Shown: positions 8,287-16,033, numbered from the stretch's first letter. The stretch is 22,429 bases of DNA from UBA7692 sp964552715 (GCA_964552715.1 CAZKHZ010000039.1:1-22429); one strand, 5' to 3'. The notes: generated by a model not told the origin, from the sequence alone. Numbers and translations: made by a program.

Positions 8287-9889
8287 TTTGATTTACACGC
8301 TCTATGGTGTAGTTCAAAAAGTATCTATCCTTTAACTCATATTTACTTAAGGGACAAACATCTTCATTTTCCCCTTCAAAAGGTGATGATTTGAAATAGT
8401 TATAATCCAATAAATCTTTTGGTGCATGAAGTTTGGTGGCTTCTCCAAATTTGTCATCAAAACAGCCGCCCCAAGCCATTGCAAAGTTTATCATCTTTTT
8501 CTTGAAAAAACGCTTGGTTTTTGGTGTGCATGGTTGGCATTGGTCTGTTGCTTGCCCCATCAACTTGTCCACGCCATCAGCTTCCCAGCCGGCAGCATAA
8601 ACACGGAACTTTTTATCCTCAGGTACATACAACTTGAATGAGTTGTTCAATTCCCATTTTCGCTTATTGGTTTTGCCTAAACCCTTACTCAATATTTTTC
8701 CTTTTGAAGGAAAAAAATCATTCAGTAAAATCCAGTTGCTGCCTACATTTACATACATTCTAACTTCGGCTTTTCCTCCTTTCTCGCTCAGTTTTCTAAA
8801 ATCTAATTGGGTAAGTTTTACCTCATACTCATTAATTTTATAATTGGCAGGAATACCATCACCTTCATCCCAATACAGATAAATTGTTTTTGCAAAAATC
8901 GCCAAGTCGCTTATCTGCTTTTCTTTCCATGGAATAAATACTGAAATAGAGCCTTCAGAATCATTTACAGTGATGGTTTCTTCCTCGCTAAATGAATGTC
9001 CTTTTTGCGTTAGTAATTGGTACTTTAACTTAGCATTAGCAGACGGCTTGGGCAGCGTGTGCATCACCTTGAAATAGTAATCTTTGCTACTCATTTTTAC
9101 CCGTTGCACCCAATGCGGAGATTCTGCTCTATTGTTTATAAGCGCACCTCCATCACAGCTTGCAAAAACATCTACGCGCGTGGCAAATTTTGGTGTATTA
9201 TTTTCTACTTCAATTTTCTCAGGCAATTGCCTTTTAGTTGCCACAAAACGCGGTGGATGAATTTCTGCCTTTGCGGGCGGATGACCTCTATCCCAAACAT
9301 AATGCCCTTCTACATGCACCCAATCGCCAATAGATGCCCAAGCCCAAAACATATCTCCACGTTCGTGCCCGGCAGAGAAAAATCCTGCGCTATTTCCCTT
9401 GTCCATTATATCCTTGAAAGGATTAAACTTATTGTAGTTGCCTACGCCCGACTCCCACTCTACATGCACTACACTGCGCAATGCGGTATCATCATGGTCT
9501 TTGTTTTTGTAAACCAACAGCGGCAATAAGTTTGTGAAGCGATTGTCATCAGTCTTGTCAGGTATCACATCAAAATTCACATCGTGTGTATAATGGTATA
9601 ATGGATAATCTTCGTGGCTAATATGCGGCCCATCGCCACCATGCGTTGCATTAAAACCTACGGTACCTTCCAAAATGGCGATATAATTTTCGTTTATTAT
9701 TGGCTGCCACGAAGGCAACACCACACCAATATCATAGAACTCTGTGCGCTTTAAAATTTTAATGGTATCGCGGCAGGGTTCATTGCCTATTTCTGCTTCT
9801 GTACTTACTGGATGTCGCTTGAGTGCTTGTGCTGTTACTGTATTTGCAACACACAAACCTACAATCAATAAAAACCAAACACTTCTCAT
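8276..9889 (-). CDS. Unrecognised large secreted protein
   Basis: I do not recognise this 537-residue protein. It starts with a clear signal peptide (MRSVWFLLIVGLCVANTVTA, cleavage near 20-22), so it is exported; there is no T9SS sorting domain at the C-terminus. Its first half is rich in His, Asp and Trp: HGGDGPHISHEDYPLYHY (83-100), VVHVEWESG (140-148), then WVHVEGHYVWDRGHPPAKAE (190-209) followed directly by IHPPRF. The invariant-looking HxEG...WDxGH...EIHPPR string looks like a metal or active site, but that is inference. The second half is beta-rich (KYQLLTQKGHSF, VRMYVNVGSNWILLND) with a late CQPC pair. ATG at 9889 is chosen because the signal peptide begins there. It stands alone, convergent with ubiE. 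Confidence 0.8.
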   Translation of the reverse strand: MRSVWFLLIVGLCVANTVTAQALKRHPVSTEAEIGNEPCRDTIKILKRTEFYDIGVVLPSWQPIINENYIAILEGTVGFNATHGGDGPHISHEDYPLYHYTHDVNFDVIPDKTDDNRFTNLLPLLVYKNKDHDDTALRSVVHVEWESGVGNYNKFNPFKDIMDKGNSAGFFSAGHERGDMFWAWASIGDWVHVEGHYVWDRGHPPAKAEIHPPRFVATKRQLPEKIEVENNTPKFATRVDVFASCDGGALINNRAESPHWVQRVKMSSKDYYFKVMHTLPKPSANAKLKYQLLTQKGHSFSEEETITVNDSEGSISVFIPWKEKQISDLAIFAKTIYLYWDEGDGIPANYKINEYEVKLTQLDFRKLSEKGGKAEVRMYVNVGSNWILLNDFFPSKGKILSKGLGKTNKRKWELNNSFKLYVPEDKKFRVYAAGWEADGVDKLMGQATDQCQPCTPKTKRFFKKKMINFAMAWGGCFDDKFGEATKLHAPKDLLDYNYFKSSPFEGENEDVCPLSKYELKDRYFLNYTIERVNQTTE

Positions 9890-10083
9890 GTTGCTGGCTA
9901 AACTAGTTTTTTTGGAATAAAGTTTTGTCCGAAATTTTCATTCAGCAGCATTTTGGTAATATACCGTTTGGACATTTGTAATGGTCTAAAACATAAATTT
10001 CAAACCGACTAAACAAAGTCACAACGTTATTACCCATTGTAAACAATAAAATGCCTTTCAGGCTAATTTTATTGTACAATTGG

Positions 10084-10091
10084 TATAATCG
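10084..10091 (+). promoter_or_regulatory. Candidate -7 element for the phosphatase-hisS unit
   Basis: TATAATCG followed by CA is close to TAnnTTTG and ends 4 bases before the ATG at 10096, so the transcript would be almost leaderless. TTG at 10072-10074 is too near to be a standard -33 box. Confidence 0.28.
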
Positions 10092-10095
10092 CAGC

Positions 10096-10551
10096 ATGAA
10101 GTTTTTAATGGTTTGCATGGGTAACATTTGCCGCTCGCCAATAGCGCACGGTTTGTTGCAGCATAAAATTGAGCAACAAGGAATGGATTGGCAAGTGGAC
10201 TCGGCAGGCACTAGCAGCTATCATCAAGGAAAGTTGCCCGATAATCGCGCCATCAGTTGTATGCAAAAGCATGGTATTGACATTACTTATCAGCATTCGC
10301 GCCCATTTGAAAAGGCAGATTTTGCAAAGTTTGATGTGATATACTGTATGGATAAAAATAACTATTGGGATATCCGCTCATTGGCAGAAAATTCAGTTGA
10401 TGAAAACAAGGTGTTGTTGATTTTAAATGAAGTAACACCCGATTTAGATGATAGCGTGCCCGACCCATATTATGGAAGTGGCGATGGCTTTGAACATGTT
10501 TACAAAATGTTAGATAAGGCAACGGATAAGATTATTGAAAAGTATAAATGA
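10096..10551 (+). CDS. Low-molecular-weight protein tyrosine phosphatase
   Basis: The 151-residue product has the family hallmark CX5R P-loop right at its start: MVCMGNICRSPIAHGLL, with nucleophile C7 and R13. DSVPDPYYGSGDGFEHVY follows near residue 127, carrying the general-acid aspartate of the conserved DP motif. SAGTSSYHQGKLPDNRA is the usual strand and loop after the first helix. In the family these enzymes dephosphorylate protein phosphotyrosine, for example on polysaccharide-export kinases; no cognate kinase is seen here. The frame is open further upstream to 10051, but ATG at 10096 is chosen because the P-loop must follow within a few residues. It lies 12 bases upstream of hisS and is probably co-transcribed with it. 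Confidence 0.92.
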   Translation: MKFLMVCMGNICRSPIAHGLLQHKIEQQGMDWQVDSAGTSSYHQGKLPDNRAISCMQKHGIDITYQHSRPFEKADFAKFDVIYCMDKNNYWDIRSLAENSVDENKVLLILNEVTPDLDDSVPDPYYGSGDGFEHVYKMLDKATDKIIEKYK

Positions 10552-10563
10552 GCAAACACAGCT

Positions 10564-11934
10564 ATGAGCGATAACAAAAAAATAAAACCTGCACTAAGCA
10601 AAGGCACCCGCGATTTTCTTCCGGAAGAAGTTACAAAGCGCAATTTCCTTTTTGACATCATCAAGAAAGTCTTTTTGAAATATGGCTTTCAACAAATTGA
10701 AACGCCTGCAATAGAACGTTTGGAAACCCTCACCGGAAAGTATGGTGAAGAAGGCGACAAACTCCTTTTTAAGATTCTAAATAGCGGTGATTTTTTGAAA
10801 GACACTCCCGCTGATTTGCTCACAGAAAAGAACTCGCGCGAAACGCTTAAACATATTGCCGAAAAAGGTTTGCGTTATGACCTAACGGTTCCGCTGGCGC
10901 GCTACGTGGTGCAACACCAAGAGCATTTGGCATTTCCTTTTAAGCGATTTCATATTGGTGCGGTATGGCGTGCTGACCGTCCGCAAAAAGGTCGTTACCA
11001 AGAGTTTTATCAATGCGATGCGGATGTGATTGGCAGCGAAAGTTTATACAATGAAATAGAACTGGTTTCGATTTTTGGTGAAGTGTTTCAAACATTAAAG
11101 TTTGATAATGTAGAGCTGAAAATTTCTAACCGAAAAATACTGGCAGGCTTGGCACAAGTGTTGCAAGCCGAAGATAAATTCACCACACTTACCATTGCCA
11201 TCGACAAATTAGATAAGGTGGAAAAAGAGAAAGTGCTGATAGAATTGGGCATTGAAGGTTTCAGCCAAACACAATTGCAAATGCTGAGTGAATACCTTGC
11301 CATTAAAGGCAACAATGATGAAAAACTATCGAAGTTGAAGGTGTTTTTTGGTGGTAGTGAAATTGCATTAGCCGGAATTAAAGAATTGGAATTTGTTGTG
11401 AATACTGCCCACAACTCACAACTCTCTATTGACCAAACTTTAGCGCGCGGTTTGAACTATTACACAGGTTTTATTATTGAAGTAAAAAACCACAGCGGCA
11501 GCTTGCGCAGCAGTATTGGCAGCGGTGGCAGATATGATAACCTTACCGAAATGTTTGGCGGGCGCAACATGCCGGGCGTGGGCATCAGCTTTGGCATAGA
11601 GCGCATCTACGACATTATGGAAGAGTTGAATTTATTCCCCAGTGGCATCACGCAAGGCACCAAAGTTTTGCTTGCCTATTTTGACGAGCCTTCGCAGCAA
11701 TATGCTTTTGGTGTATTGCAAAAAATTAGAGCCGCAGGCATAGCTGCTGAAATGTACCCAAGCGTTTCTAAACTTGCCAAGCAGTTGGATTACGCCAACA
11801 AAAAGAAGATTCCTTTTGCCATCATCATCGGCAGCGAGGAAGTGGAGAGTGGCTTGCTTACTTTCAAAAATTTAGAAGCAGGCACACAAGAAAAATTGCC
11901 ATTGCAAAACATCATTGGGCAATTGAATTTTTGA
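10564..11934 (+). CDS. hisS: Histidyl-tRNA synthetase
   Basis: This class II aminoacyl-tRNA synthetase charges tRNA-His in the cytoplasm. At 456 residues it is within the family range (about 420-460). Motif 1 lies near the start (KGTRDFLPEE, then FQQIETPAIE). YDLTVPLARYVVQ precedes motif 2, RADRPQKGRYQEFYQCD (R136 onward). The histidine-specific segments are ARGLNYYTGFIIEV (A294 onward) and GSGGRYDNL. Motif 3 is GVGISFGIERI (338-348, with R347). An anticodon-binding domain occupies about 365-456 (KVLLAYFDEPSQQYAFGVLQ). The start follows the phosphatase gene by 12 bases. A 605-base stretch without a gene follows the stop. Confidence 0.96.
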   Translation: MSDNKKIKPALSKGTRDFLPEEVTKRNFLFDIIKKVFLKYGFQQIETPAIERLETLTGKYGEEGDKLLFKILNSGDFLKDTPADLLTEKNSRETLKHIAEKGLRYDLTVPLARYVVQHQEHLAFPFKRFHIGAVWRADRPQKGRYQEFYQCDADVIGSESLYNEIELVSIFGEVFQTLKFDNVELKISNRKILAGLAQVLQAEDKFTTLTIAIDKLDKVEKEKVLIELGIEGFSQTQLQMLSEYLAIKGNNDEKLSKLKVFFGGSEIALAGIKELEFVVNTAHNSQLSIDQTLARGLNYYTGFIIEVKNHSGSLRSSIGSGGRYDNLTEMFGGRNMPGVGISFGIERIYDIMEELNLFPSGITQGTKVLLAYFDEPSQQYAFGVLQKIRAAGIAAEMYPSVSKLAKQLDYANKKKIPFAIIIGSEEVESGLLTFKNLEAGTQEKLPLQNIIGQLNF

Positions 11935-11989
11935 GGGCCATGTAGAGATTTGCTATTTATGGATTTACCATTTACAGAATTACAGATAC

Positions 11990-12016
11990 ATGAGATTGCT
12001 TCGTGGCTCGCAATGA
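11990..12016. repeat. Degenerate dispersed palindromic repeat fragment
   Basis: The string ATGAGATTGCTTCGTGGCTC continuing to GCAATGA closely resembles a repeat seen between genes in many bacterial phyla (ATTGCTTCG...CTCGCAATGAC). ATTGC and GCAAT form inverted ends. Only one short copy is present in this window, so the call rests on recognition of the motif. Confidence 0.35.
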
Positions 12017-12033
12017 ATTGTGTTTAAACAATT
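12016..12033. terminator. Imperfect palindrome, possible hisS terminator
   Basis: AATTGTGTTTAAACAATT would be a perfect palindrome if one G were removed, and is followed by TTAT. It is very AT-rich, so a transcription terminator is only one option; an operator-like site is another. Confidence 0.2.
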
Positions 12034-12375
12034 TTATCAGCAATTAATTTAGGATTGTTTACCCATAGAATACAAATCGTTTAAACCTAGATTTGTTCCG
12101 CCAAAGCGTATTAAGGGCATAGATGAATAGCAGGAAAAAGTTGGGAGTTGAGAGGAGAGGGTTGGGAGGAGCAGTCAATAGGAAGATTAGTTGGTGGGTG
12201 GTGGGGAGATTTTGGCGGTAGGGGTTTGGGTGTGTTTGTTGGTTTTTTATTTCAGCTAATGTTATTTTCAAAACATCTTTTTAGTTTTATAATTCTGCTT
12301 GTTGGATTATGAATTGGGGAACTTAGTTTGGGAGTTCAGCAATTAAGTTTGAGGGTTTTTCTTCTGAGCCATTTC

Positions 12376-12474
12376 CTACCAACAACCTGTTTTAAAGGCA
12401 TCTTCATCAATTACATAGTAGATTCGGCTGCGCCAAACACGGCTACAAACAATAGCTTTTTCACTTTCCAACAT
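12376..12474 (-). CDS. Possible 32-residue small protein or gene remnant
   Basis: Starting at ATG 12472-12474, the minus strand encodes 32 residues (MLESEKAIVCSRVWRSR, then IYYVIDEDAFKTGCW) before a TAG. The mixed, non-repetitive composition reads more like real protein than the surrounding noncoding DNA. No family is recognised. It could be the end of a decayed gene or a chance frame. Confidence 0.2.
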   Translation of the reverse strand: MLESEKAIVCSRVWRSRIYYVIDEDAFKTGCW

Positions 12475-12510
12475 TCAGAATATTCATAAAACCAAAATCA
12501 TCTTATGTTT

Positions 12511-12539
12511 ATGCCTTCGCAAACAGCGGGGGCATTTTT
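12511..12539 (+). terminator. Hairpin plus T-run abutting the rfbF start codon
   Basis: ATGCCTTCGC (12511-12520) pairs with GCGGGGGCAT (12526-12535) over ten positions, eight Watson-Crick and two G-U, around loop AAACA. Five Ts (12535-12539, the first within the stem) follow, then ATG at 12540. It has the form of an intrinsic terminator for plus-strand transcription, but could also act as an attenuator or mRNA structure in the rfbF leader. Confidence 0.5.
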
Positions 12540-13316
12540 ATGAAGGTAATATTACTTGCCGGTGGCTTAGGCACAAGACTGAGAGAAGAAACTGAATTTA
12601 AACCCAAACCAATGGTGGAAGTGGGTGGCATGCCCATTTTGTGGCACATCATGAAAACATACTCGCATTATGGATTCAAAGAGTTTGTGGTGTGCTTGGG
12701 CTACAGAGGCGATGTAATCAAAAATTATTTTCTGAACTACGAGATGCGCTCCAACGATTTCACCTTGAGCCTTGGTAGTGGAAAAGTAGAAGTACACAGC
12801 ACGCACGATGAAACATCATGGACTATCACCTTTGCCGAAACAGGCTTAAATGCCATGACTGGTAGCCGCATTGCACAAATTGAAAAATATGTGGATGGCG
12901 ATGTGTTCATGGTTACTTATGGCGATGGCGTGTGCGATGTAAATATTGAAGACCTGTTGAAGTTTCATAAAAGCCATGGCAAAATTGGCACCGTAACCGG
13001 AGTGTTGCCTCCATCGCGCTTTGGCGAATTAGAAACCGATGGCAATATCGTGAAGTCGTTTGCCGAAAAACCACAGATGCACCAAGGCGGCTTAATCAAT
13101 GGGGGCTACTTTATTTTCAACAAAGAATTTTTTAAGTATTTGAGTAAAGATGAAAGTTGCATCATGGAGCGCAAACCACTAGAGCAATTGGCTGAAGATG
13201 GCGAATTGTGCATCTTTGAACACAAGGGCTTTTGGCAATGTATGGATACCTATCGTGATTTTGAATATCTGAATAGTTTATGGAAGGATGACAAAGCGGA
13301 TTGGAAAGTATGGTAG
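12540..13316 (+). CDS. rfbF: Glucose-1-phosphate cytidylyltransferase RfbF
   Basis: RfbF makes CDP-glucose from CTP and glucose 1-phosphate, the first step to CDP-linked deoxy sugars. Its 258 residues match the family (about 257). The nucleotidyltransferase signature is MKVILLAGGLGTRLREETEF with KPKPMVEVGG behind it (K21-G30). MVTYGDGVCDVNI carries metal-binding D129. ATVTGV-type core, LPPSRFGELETDGN and GGYFIFNKEFF follow, then the terminal FWQCMDTYRDFEYLNSLW, a typical sugar-nucleotidyltransferase tail. It is the first gene of the operon that runs to 20858; the start codon lies directly at the end of a hairpin and T-run. Sampled composition is near 50% GC, like the core genes upstream. Confidence 0.95.
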   Translation: MKVILLAGGLGTRLREETEFKPKPMVEVGGMPILWHIMKTYSHYGFKEFVVCLGYRGDVIKNYFLNYEMRSNDFTLSLGSGKVEVHSTHDETSWTITFAETGLNAMTGSRIAQIEKYVDGDVFMVTYGDGVCDVNIEDLLKFHKSHGKIGTVTGVLPPSRFGELETDGNIVKSFAEKPQMHQGGLINGGYFIFNKEFFKYLSKDESCIMERKPLEQLAEDGELCIFEHKGFWQCMDTYRDFEYLNSLWKDDKADWKVW

Positions 13317-13341
13317 GAAGTTTTAAAACAATAATTAAGCT

Positions 13342-13722
13342 GTGGGATTAACATACGCAAATATCAAATTATCGAACCCGCGCAATGTTGCGCTAAACCC
13401 TTTCGAGTCAAAAGCATTGGTTGATTCGGGTGTGTTGATGTTATGTATTCCACAAAACGTGGCAACGCAATTAGAGCTAGAGGAGTTAGAAAAAAGACCT
13501 GTATCCACAGCACAAGGCACAACACTGAATGTACCCTATGTGGGTCCGGTGAGGGTAGATTTTGATAACAGATTTTGTTTTGTTGGGGCGGTAGTAATTG
13601 GCAACGAAATTTTGCTTGGTGCGCTGCCAATGGAAGATATGGATTTAGTGATTCATCCTGTATTGCAGAAACTAATGCCTAATCCGCTGCATCCGAATAA
13701 ACCAAGCTACACAATAAAATAA
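13342..13722 (+). CDS. Retropepsin-like (clan AA) aspartic protease
   Basis: The 126-residue protein has the single-lobe aspartyl-protease pattern. KALVDSGVLMLCIPQNVA places the catalytic D28 in D-S-G, and EILLGALPMEDMDLVIHP supplies the hydrophobic-hydrophobic-Gly second motif followed by the PMEDMD segment I recall from small bacterial clan AA proteins. There is no signal peptide or membrane span, so it should be a cytoplasmic homodimer; its substrate is unknown. GTG at 13342 is the start because an in-frame TAA lies two codons upstream (13336-13338). It sits 25 bases after rfbF and 20 before rfbG, in the middle of a sugar operon where it has no obvious enzymatic role. It might regulate a pathway protein by cleavage or be a passenger. 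Confidence 0.75.
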   Translation: MGLTYANIKLSNPRNVALNPFESKALVDSGVLMLCIPQNVATQLELEELEKRPVSTAQGTTLNVPYVGPVRVDFDNRFCFVGAVVIGNEILLGALPMEDMDLVIHPVLQKLMPNPLHPNKPSYTIK

Positions 13723-13742
13723 TCCTTGAAAGCATCAGCAAA

Positions 13743-14816
13743 GTGAACTTCAAACAAGCATTTAAAGGCAAAAAAGTATTTGTAACCGGACATACCGGTT
13801 TTAAAGGCGCGTGGCTTGTGTTGTGGTTGGAATCCTTAGGCGCAAAAGTGAAAGGCTATGCCCTAAAACCCAACACCAAGCCATCTTTGTTTGAGTCGCT
13901 TGCCAAACAATTGCAATGCGAAAGCGTGATTGCGGACATTCGCAACAAAGAAAAACTGACGAAAGAAATTCTCGATTTTCAACCTGATTATATTTTTCAT
14001 TTAGCAGCACAAGCCATAGTGCGCGAGAGCTATGAATTTCCTGTAGAAACATTTGAGGTAAATGCTATTGGCACAGCCAATTTGTTGAATGCCGTAAGAG
14101 ATTTAAAAAAGGCTTGTGCGATTGTAATTATCACAACAGATAAAGTTTACCACAATAACGAATGGCATCACCCCTACCGCGAAAGCGACCGACTTGGCGG
14201 CTACGACCCATACAGTGCCAGCAAAGCCGCAACGGAAATTGTGGTAGATTCTTTTCGCTCAAGTTTTTTTAACCCGAACGATTTTGCAAAACATAAGAAA
14301 GCAATTGCCACTGCACGTGCAGGCAATGTGATTGGTGGTGGGGATTTTGCCAAGGATAGAATTGTGCCCGACATATTTCGCGCACTTAGTAATGAAGAAA
14401 AAATAGAAGTGCGCAATCCGGCAGCAGTGCGCCCGTGGCAGCATGTGTTAGAGCCACTTTCGGGTTATCTTTTATTAGCGCAGAAGTTGCAGCAAGAACC
14501 TTTGCAGTTTTCGCAAGCCTTTAACTTTGGACCCCATCTTACAGACACTTTGCCAGTGGGCGAATTGGTAGAAAAAAGCATAGAAGTGTGGGGCAAAGGC
14601 AGCTATCATAGTCCTACACAAAAGAACGCACCACACGAAGCAGGTTTACTGAAATTAGACATCAGCAAAGCAGTGAATGAATTGCAATGGCAACCAAAAT
14701 GGAATGCCACAACTGCCATCGAAAAAACAATCGGCTGGTATAAACAATCACTTGTAAAGAATTCATCAGCATATCAACTTTGTTTAACGGATTTAGAAGA
14801 TTATCAAAAGAAATGA
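13743..14816 (+). CDS. rfbG: CDP-glucose 4,6-dehydratase RfbG
   Basis: RfbG converts CDP-glucose to CDP-4-keto-6-deoxyglucose with bound NAD. The 357 residues match the family. The extended SDR Rossmann motif is VTGHTGFKGAWL (14-25). The catalytic TTDKVY region carries T132, D133 and K134, and YDPYSASK supplies Y157 and K161. GNVIGGGDFAKDRIVPDIFR and RPWQHVLEPLSGYLLLAQ are strongly diagnostic of this dehydratase rather than a dTDP- or GDP-sugar enzyme. It starts at GTG 13743. Its TGA overlaps the ATG of the next gene (ATGA, 14813-14816), so the methyltransferase is probably translationally coupled. The usual partner rfbH is not found downstream. Confidence 0.95.
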   Translation: MNFKQAFKGKKVFVTGHTGFKGAWLVLWLESLGAKVKGYALKPNTKPSLFESLAKQLQCESVIADIRNKEKLTKEILDFQPDYIFHLAAQAIVRESYEFPVETFEVNAIGTANLLNAVRDLKKACAIVIITTDKVYHNNEWHHPYRESDRLGGYDPYSASKAATEIVVDSFRSSFFNPNDFAKHKKAIATARAGNVIGGGDFAKDRIVPDIFRALSNEEKIEVRNPAAVRPWQHVLEPLSGYLLLAQKLQQEPLQFSQAFNFGPHLTDTLPVGELVEKSIEVWGKGSYHSPTQKNAPHEAGLLKLDISKAVNELQWQPKWNATTAIEKTIGWYKQSLVKNSSAYQLCLTDLEDYQKK

Positions 14817-16033
14817 CAGAAAAAGCAAAAAGAATCAGTGCTTGTAGATTATGTTATGCAAACCAATTTAAAGAGGTGTTTGTTCTGCCCTCAATGCCCC
14901 TAACAGATGAATTTGTAACAGCCGATAAAAAAGGAAGTGAATTTCTCAGCGATATTAAAATTGCTATATGTGAGCATTGTGGATGCGTTCAGAATATGAA
15001 TGACACAGACATGGACGATTATTACAATGACTACACATATACTGTTCAGTCTTCTGCTTTTGCAATTGATTTTATGCGAAAGATGGCTGAGAGAATAAAT
15101 GATTCATTTTTTAATGGAAAAAGCAATCCTAAAGTTATTGAAATTGGCAGTGGCAGCGGTGAGCAGTTATTAGAATTTAAAAAATTAGGTTTTGAGGTAT
15201 TGGGCATAGAACCGTCAAAAAAATTAACTGAATATGCTAATGGGATTGGAGTAAAAACACTTCACGCATTTTACGATGATAAGATACTTGAAAAACTTCC
15301 CGATGATTTTAAAGAAGTTGACTTGATAATAAGCAGCTATACATTTGACCACATTCCTGAGCCATCTCATGTTCTGCAAACTATCAATAGAAACTTGAAA
15401 GAAGGTGGAATAATGGTACATGAAGTGCATGATTTGAATTTAATTAAACAACGCAACGAGTATTGCCTTTTTGAGCATGAGCATTATACCTATTTAAATG
15501 AAAATACGATGAAATGGGTGTTGGCTCAAAACGGTTTTCAATGTCTGACATTCAACTTGCTATCAAAAGAGGAGAAGAGGGCAAATTCACTTTTAGTTGC
15601 TTCGCATAAAACTACACTTATAGAAAGTGTGGATATTGATGTGACAAAGGAAATTAGTGAACTACAAACGCTATCCAAAAATATTCAAGAGTCAATATTC
15701 AGAATTGATAATTGGCTTAACAGTAATAAGGAGTTTAAAATAGCTGCTTATGGTGCAGGTGGAAGAGGTGTTATGACGATTGCAGCTTTAGACAACTTCA
15801 AACTTTTTCGCTATTTGGTAGATAAAAATCCAAAGGCACAGGGTATTTTTGCTCCAAAATCTCACTTGCCTGTATATTCAATTGAAAGGTTGGATGAAGA
15901 TAGAGTGGATAAAATTTTGGTTTTTAGTTTTGGATATTTTAATGAAATTGTAGAGGAGTGCTGCAAACGATTCAATTATGAGCCGCAACAATTTATCTCA
16001 CTCTTAGACATTATTGAATTACAGCATGCCTGA
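14813..16033 (+). CDS. Sugar C-methyltransferase, TylC3-type (first copy)
   Basis: This SAM-dependent enzyme family puts a methyl group on a carbon next to a keto group of an NDP-sugar. The 406-residue product has the three-part family layout. A zinc-binding N-terminus carries C11-x2-C14 and C53-x2-C56. A SAM domain has VIEIGSGSGEQLLEF (108-122), TFDHIPEP with H180, and FEHEHYTY with H222, E223 and H224. The C-terminal Rossmann-like domain has AAYGAGGRGVMTIAAL. H180, E223 and H224 match the active-site residues known from TcaB9 (H181, E224, H225), while the Tyr preceding them is E221 here. Start: the ATG of the ATGA overlap with rfbG is used; the frame extends upstream but the zinc motif begins just after this ATG. 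It overlaps the next gene by 8 bases. Sampled GC is about 28%, far below rfbF/rfbG. Substrate is inferred to be CDP-4-keto-6-deoxyglucose or a derivative. Confidence 0.88.
   Translation: MTEKAKRISACRLCYANQFKEVFVLPSMPLTDEFVTADKKGSEFLSDIKIAICEHCGCVQNMNDTDMDDYYNDYTYTVQSSAFAIDFMRKMAERINDSFFNGKSNPKVIEIGSGSGEQLLEFKKLGFEVLGIEPSKKLTEYANGIGVKTLHAFYDDKILEKLPDDFKEVDLIISSYTFDHIPEPSHVLQTINRNLKEGGIMVHEVHDLNLIKQRNEYCLFEHEHYTYLNENTMKWVLAQNGFQCLTFNLLSKEEKRANSLLVASHKTTLIESVDIDVTKEISELQTLSKNIQESIFRIDNWLNSNKEFKIAAYGAGGRGVMTIAALDNFKLFRYLVDKNPKAQGIFAPKSHLPVYSIERLDEDRVDKILVFSFGYFNEIVEECCKRFNYEPQQFISLLDIIELQHA

Larger units (their letters stand above)
11935..12539. other. 605-base region without a convincing gene
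   Basis: Nothing here reads as a known protein in either orientation. From left to right it holds a degenerate dispersed-repeat fragment (11990-12016), an imperfect AT-rich palindrome (12016-12033), a tract on the plus strand rich in G and T with almost no C (about 12136-12250), a possible short minus-strand ORF (12376-12474) and a hairpin plus T-run abutting rfbF (12511-12539). It may be a former gene, a long hisS 3' leader plus rfbF leader, or a junction left by exchange of the surface-sugar locus next to it. Confidence 0.6.

Noticed and set aside
10051..10095. Longer N-terminus for the tyrosine phosphatase
   Set aside because: The CX5R loop of this family lies within the first 10-20 residues; the upstream codons are AT-rich and overlap the predicted promoter.
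12059..12271. 70-codon minus-strand frame across the G-rich tract
   Set aside because: Its Pro/Thr/Asn/Leu content simply reflects the C-rich minus strand; no homology is recognised.
14780..14812. Earlier start for the first C-methyltransferase
   Set aside because: It would overlap rfbG by 37 bases; the ATG in the ATGA junction gives the usual short lead before the zinc cysteines.
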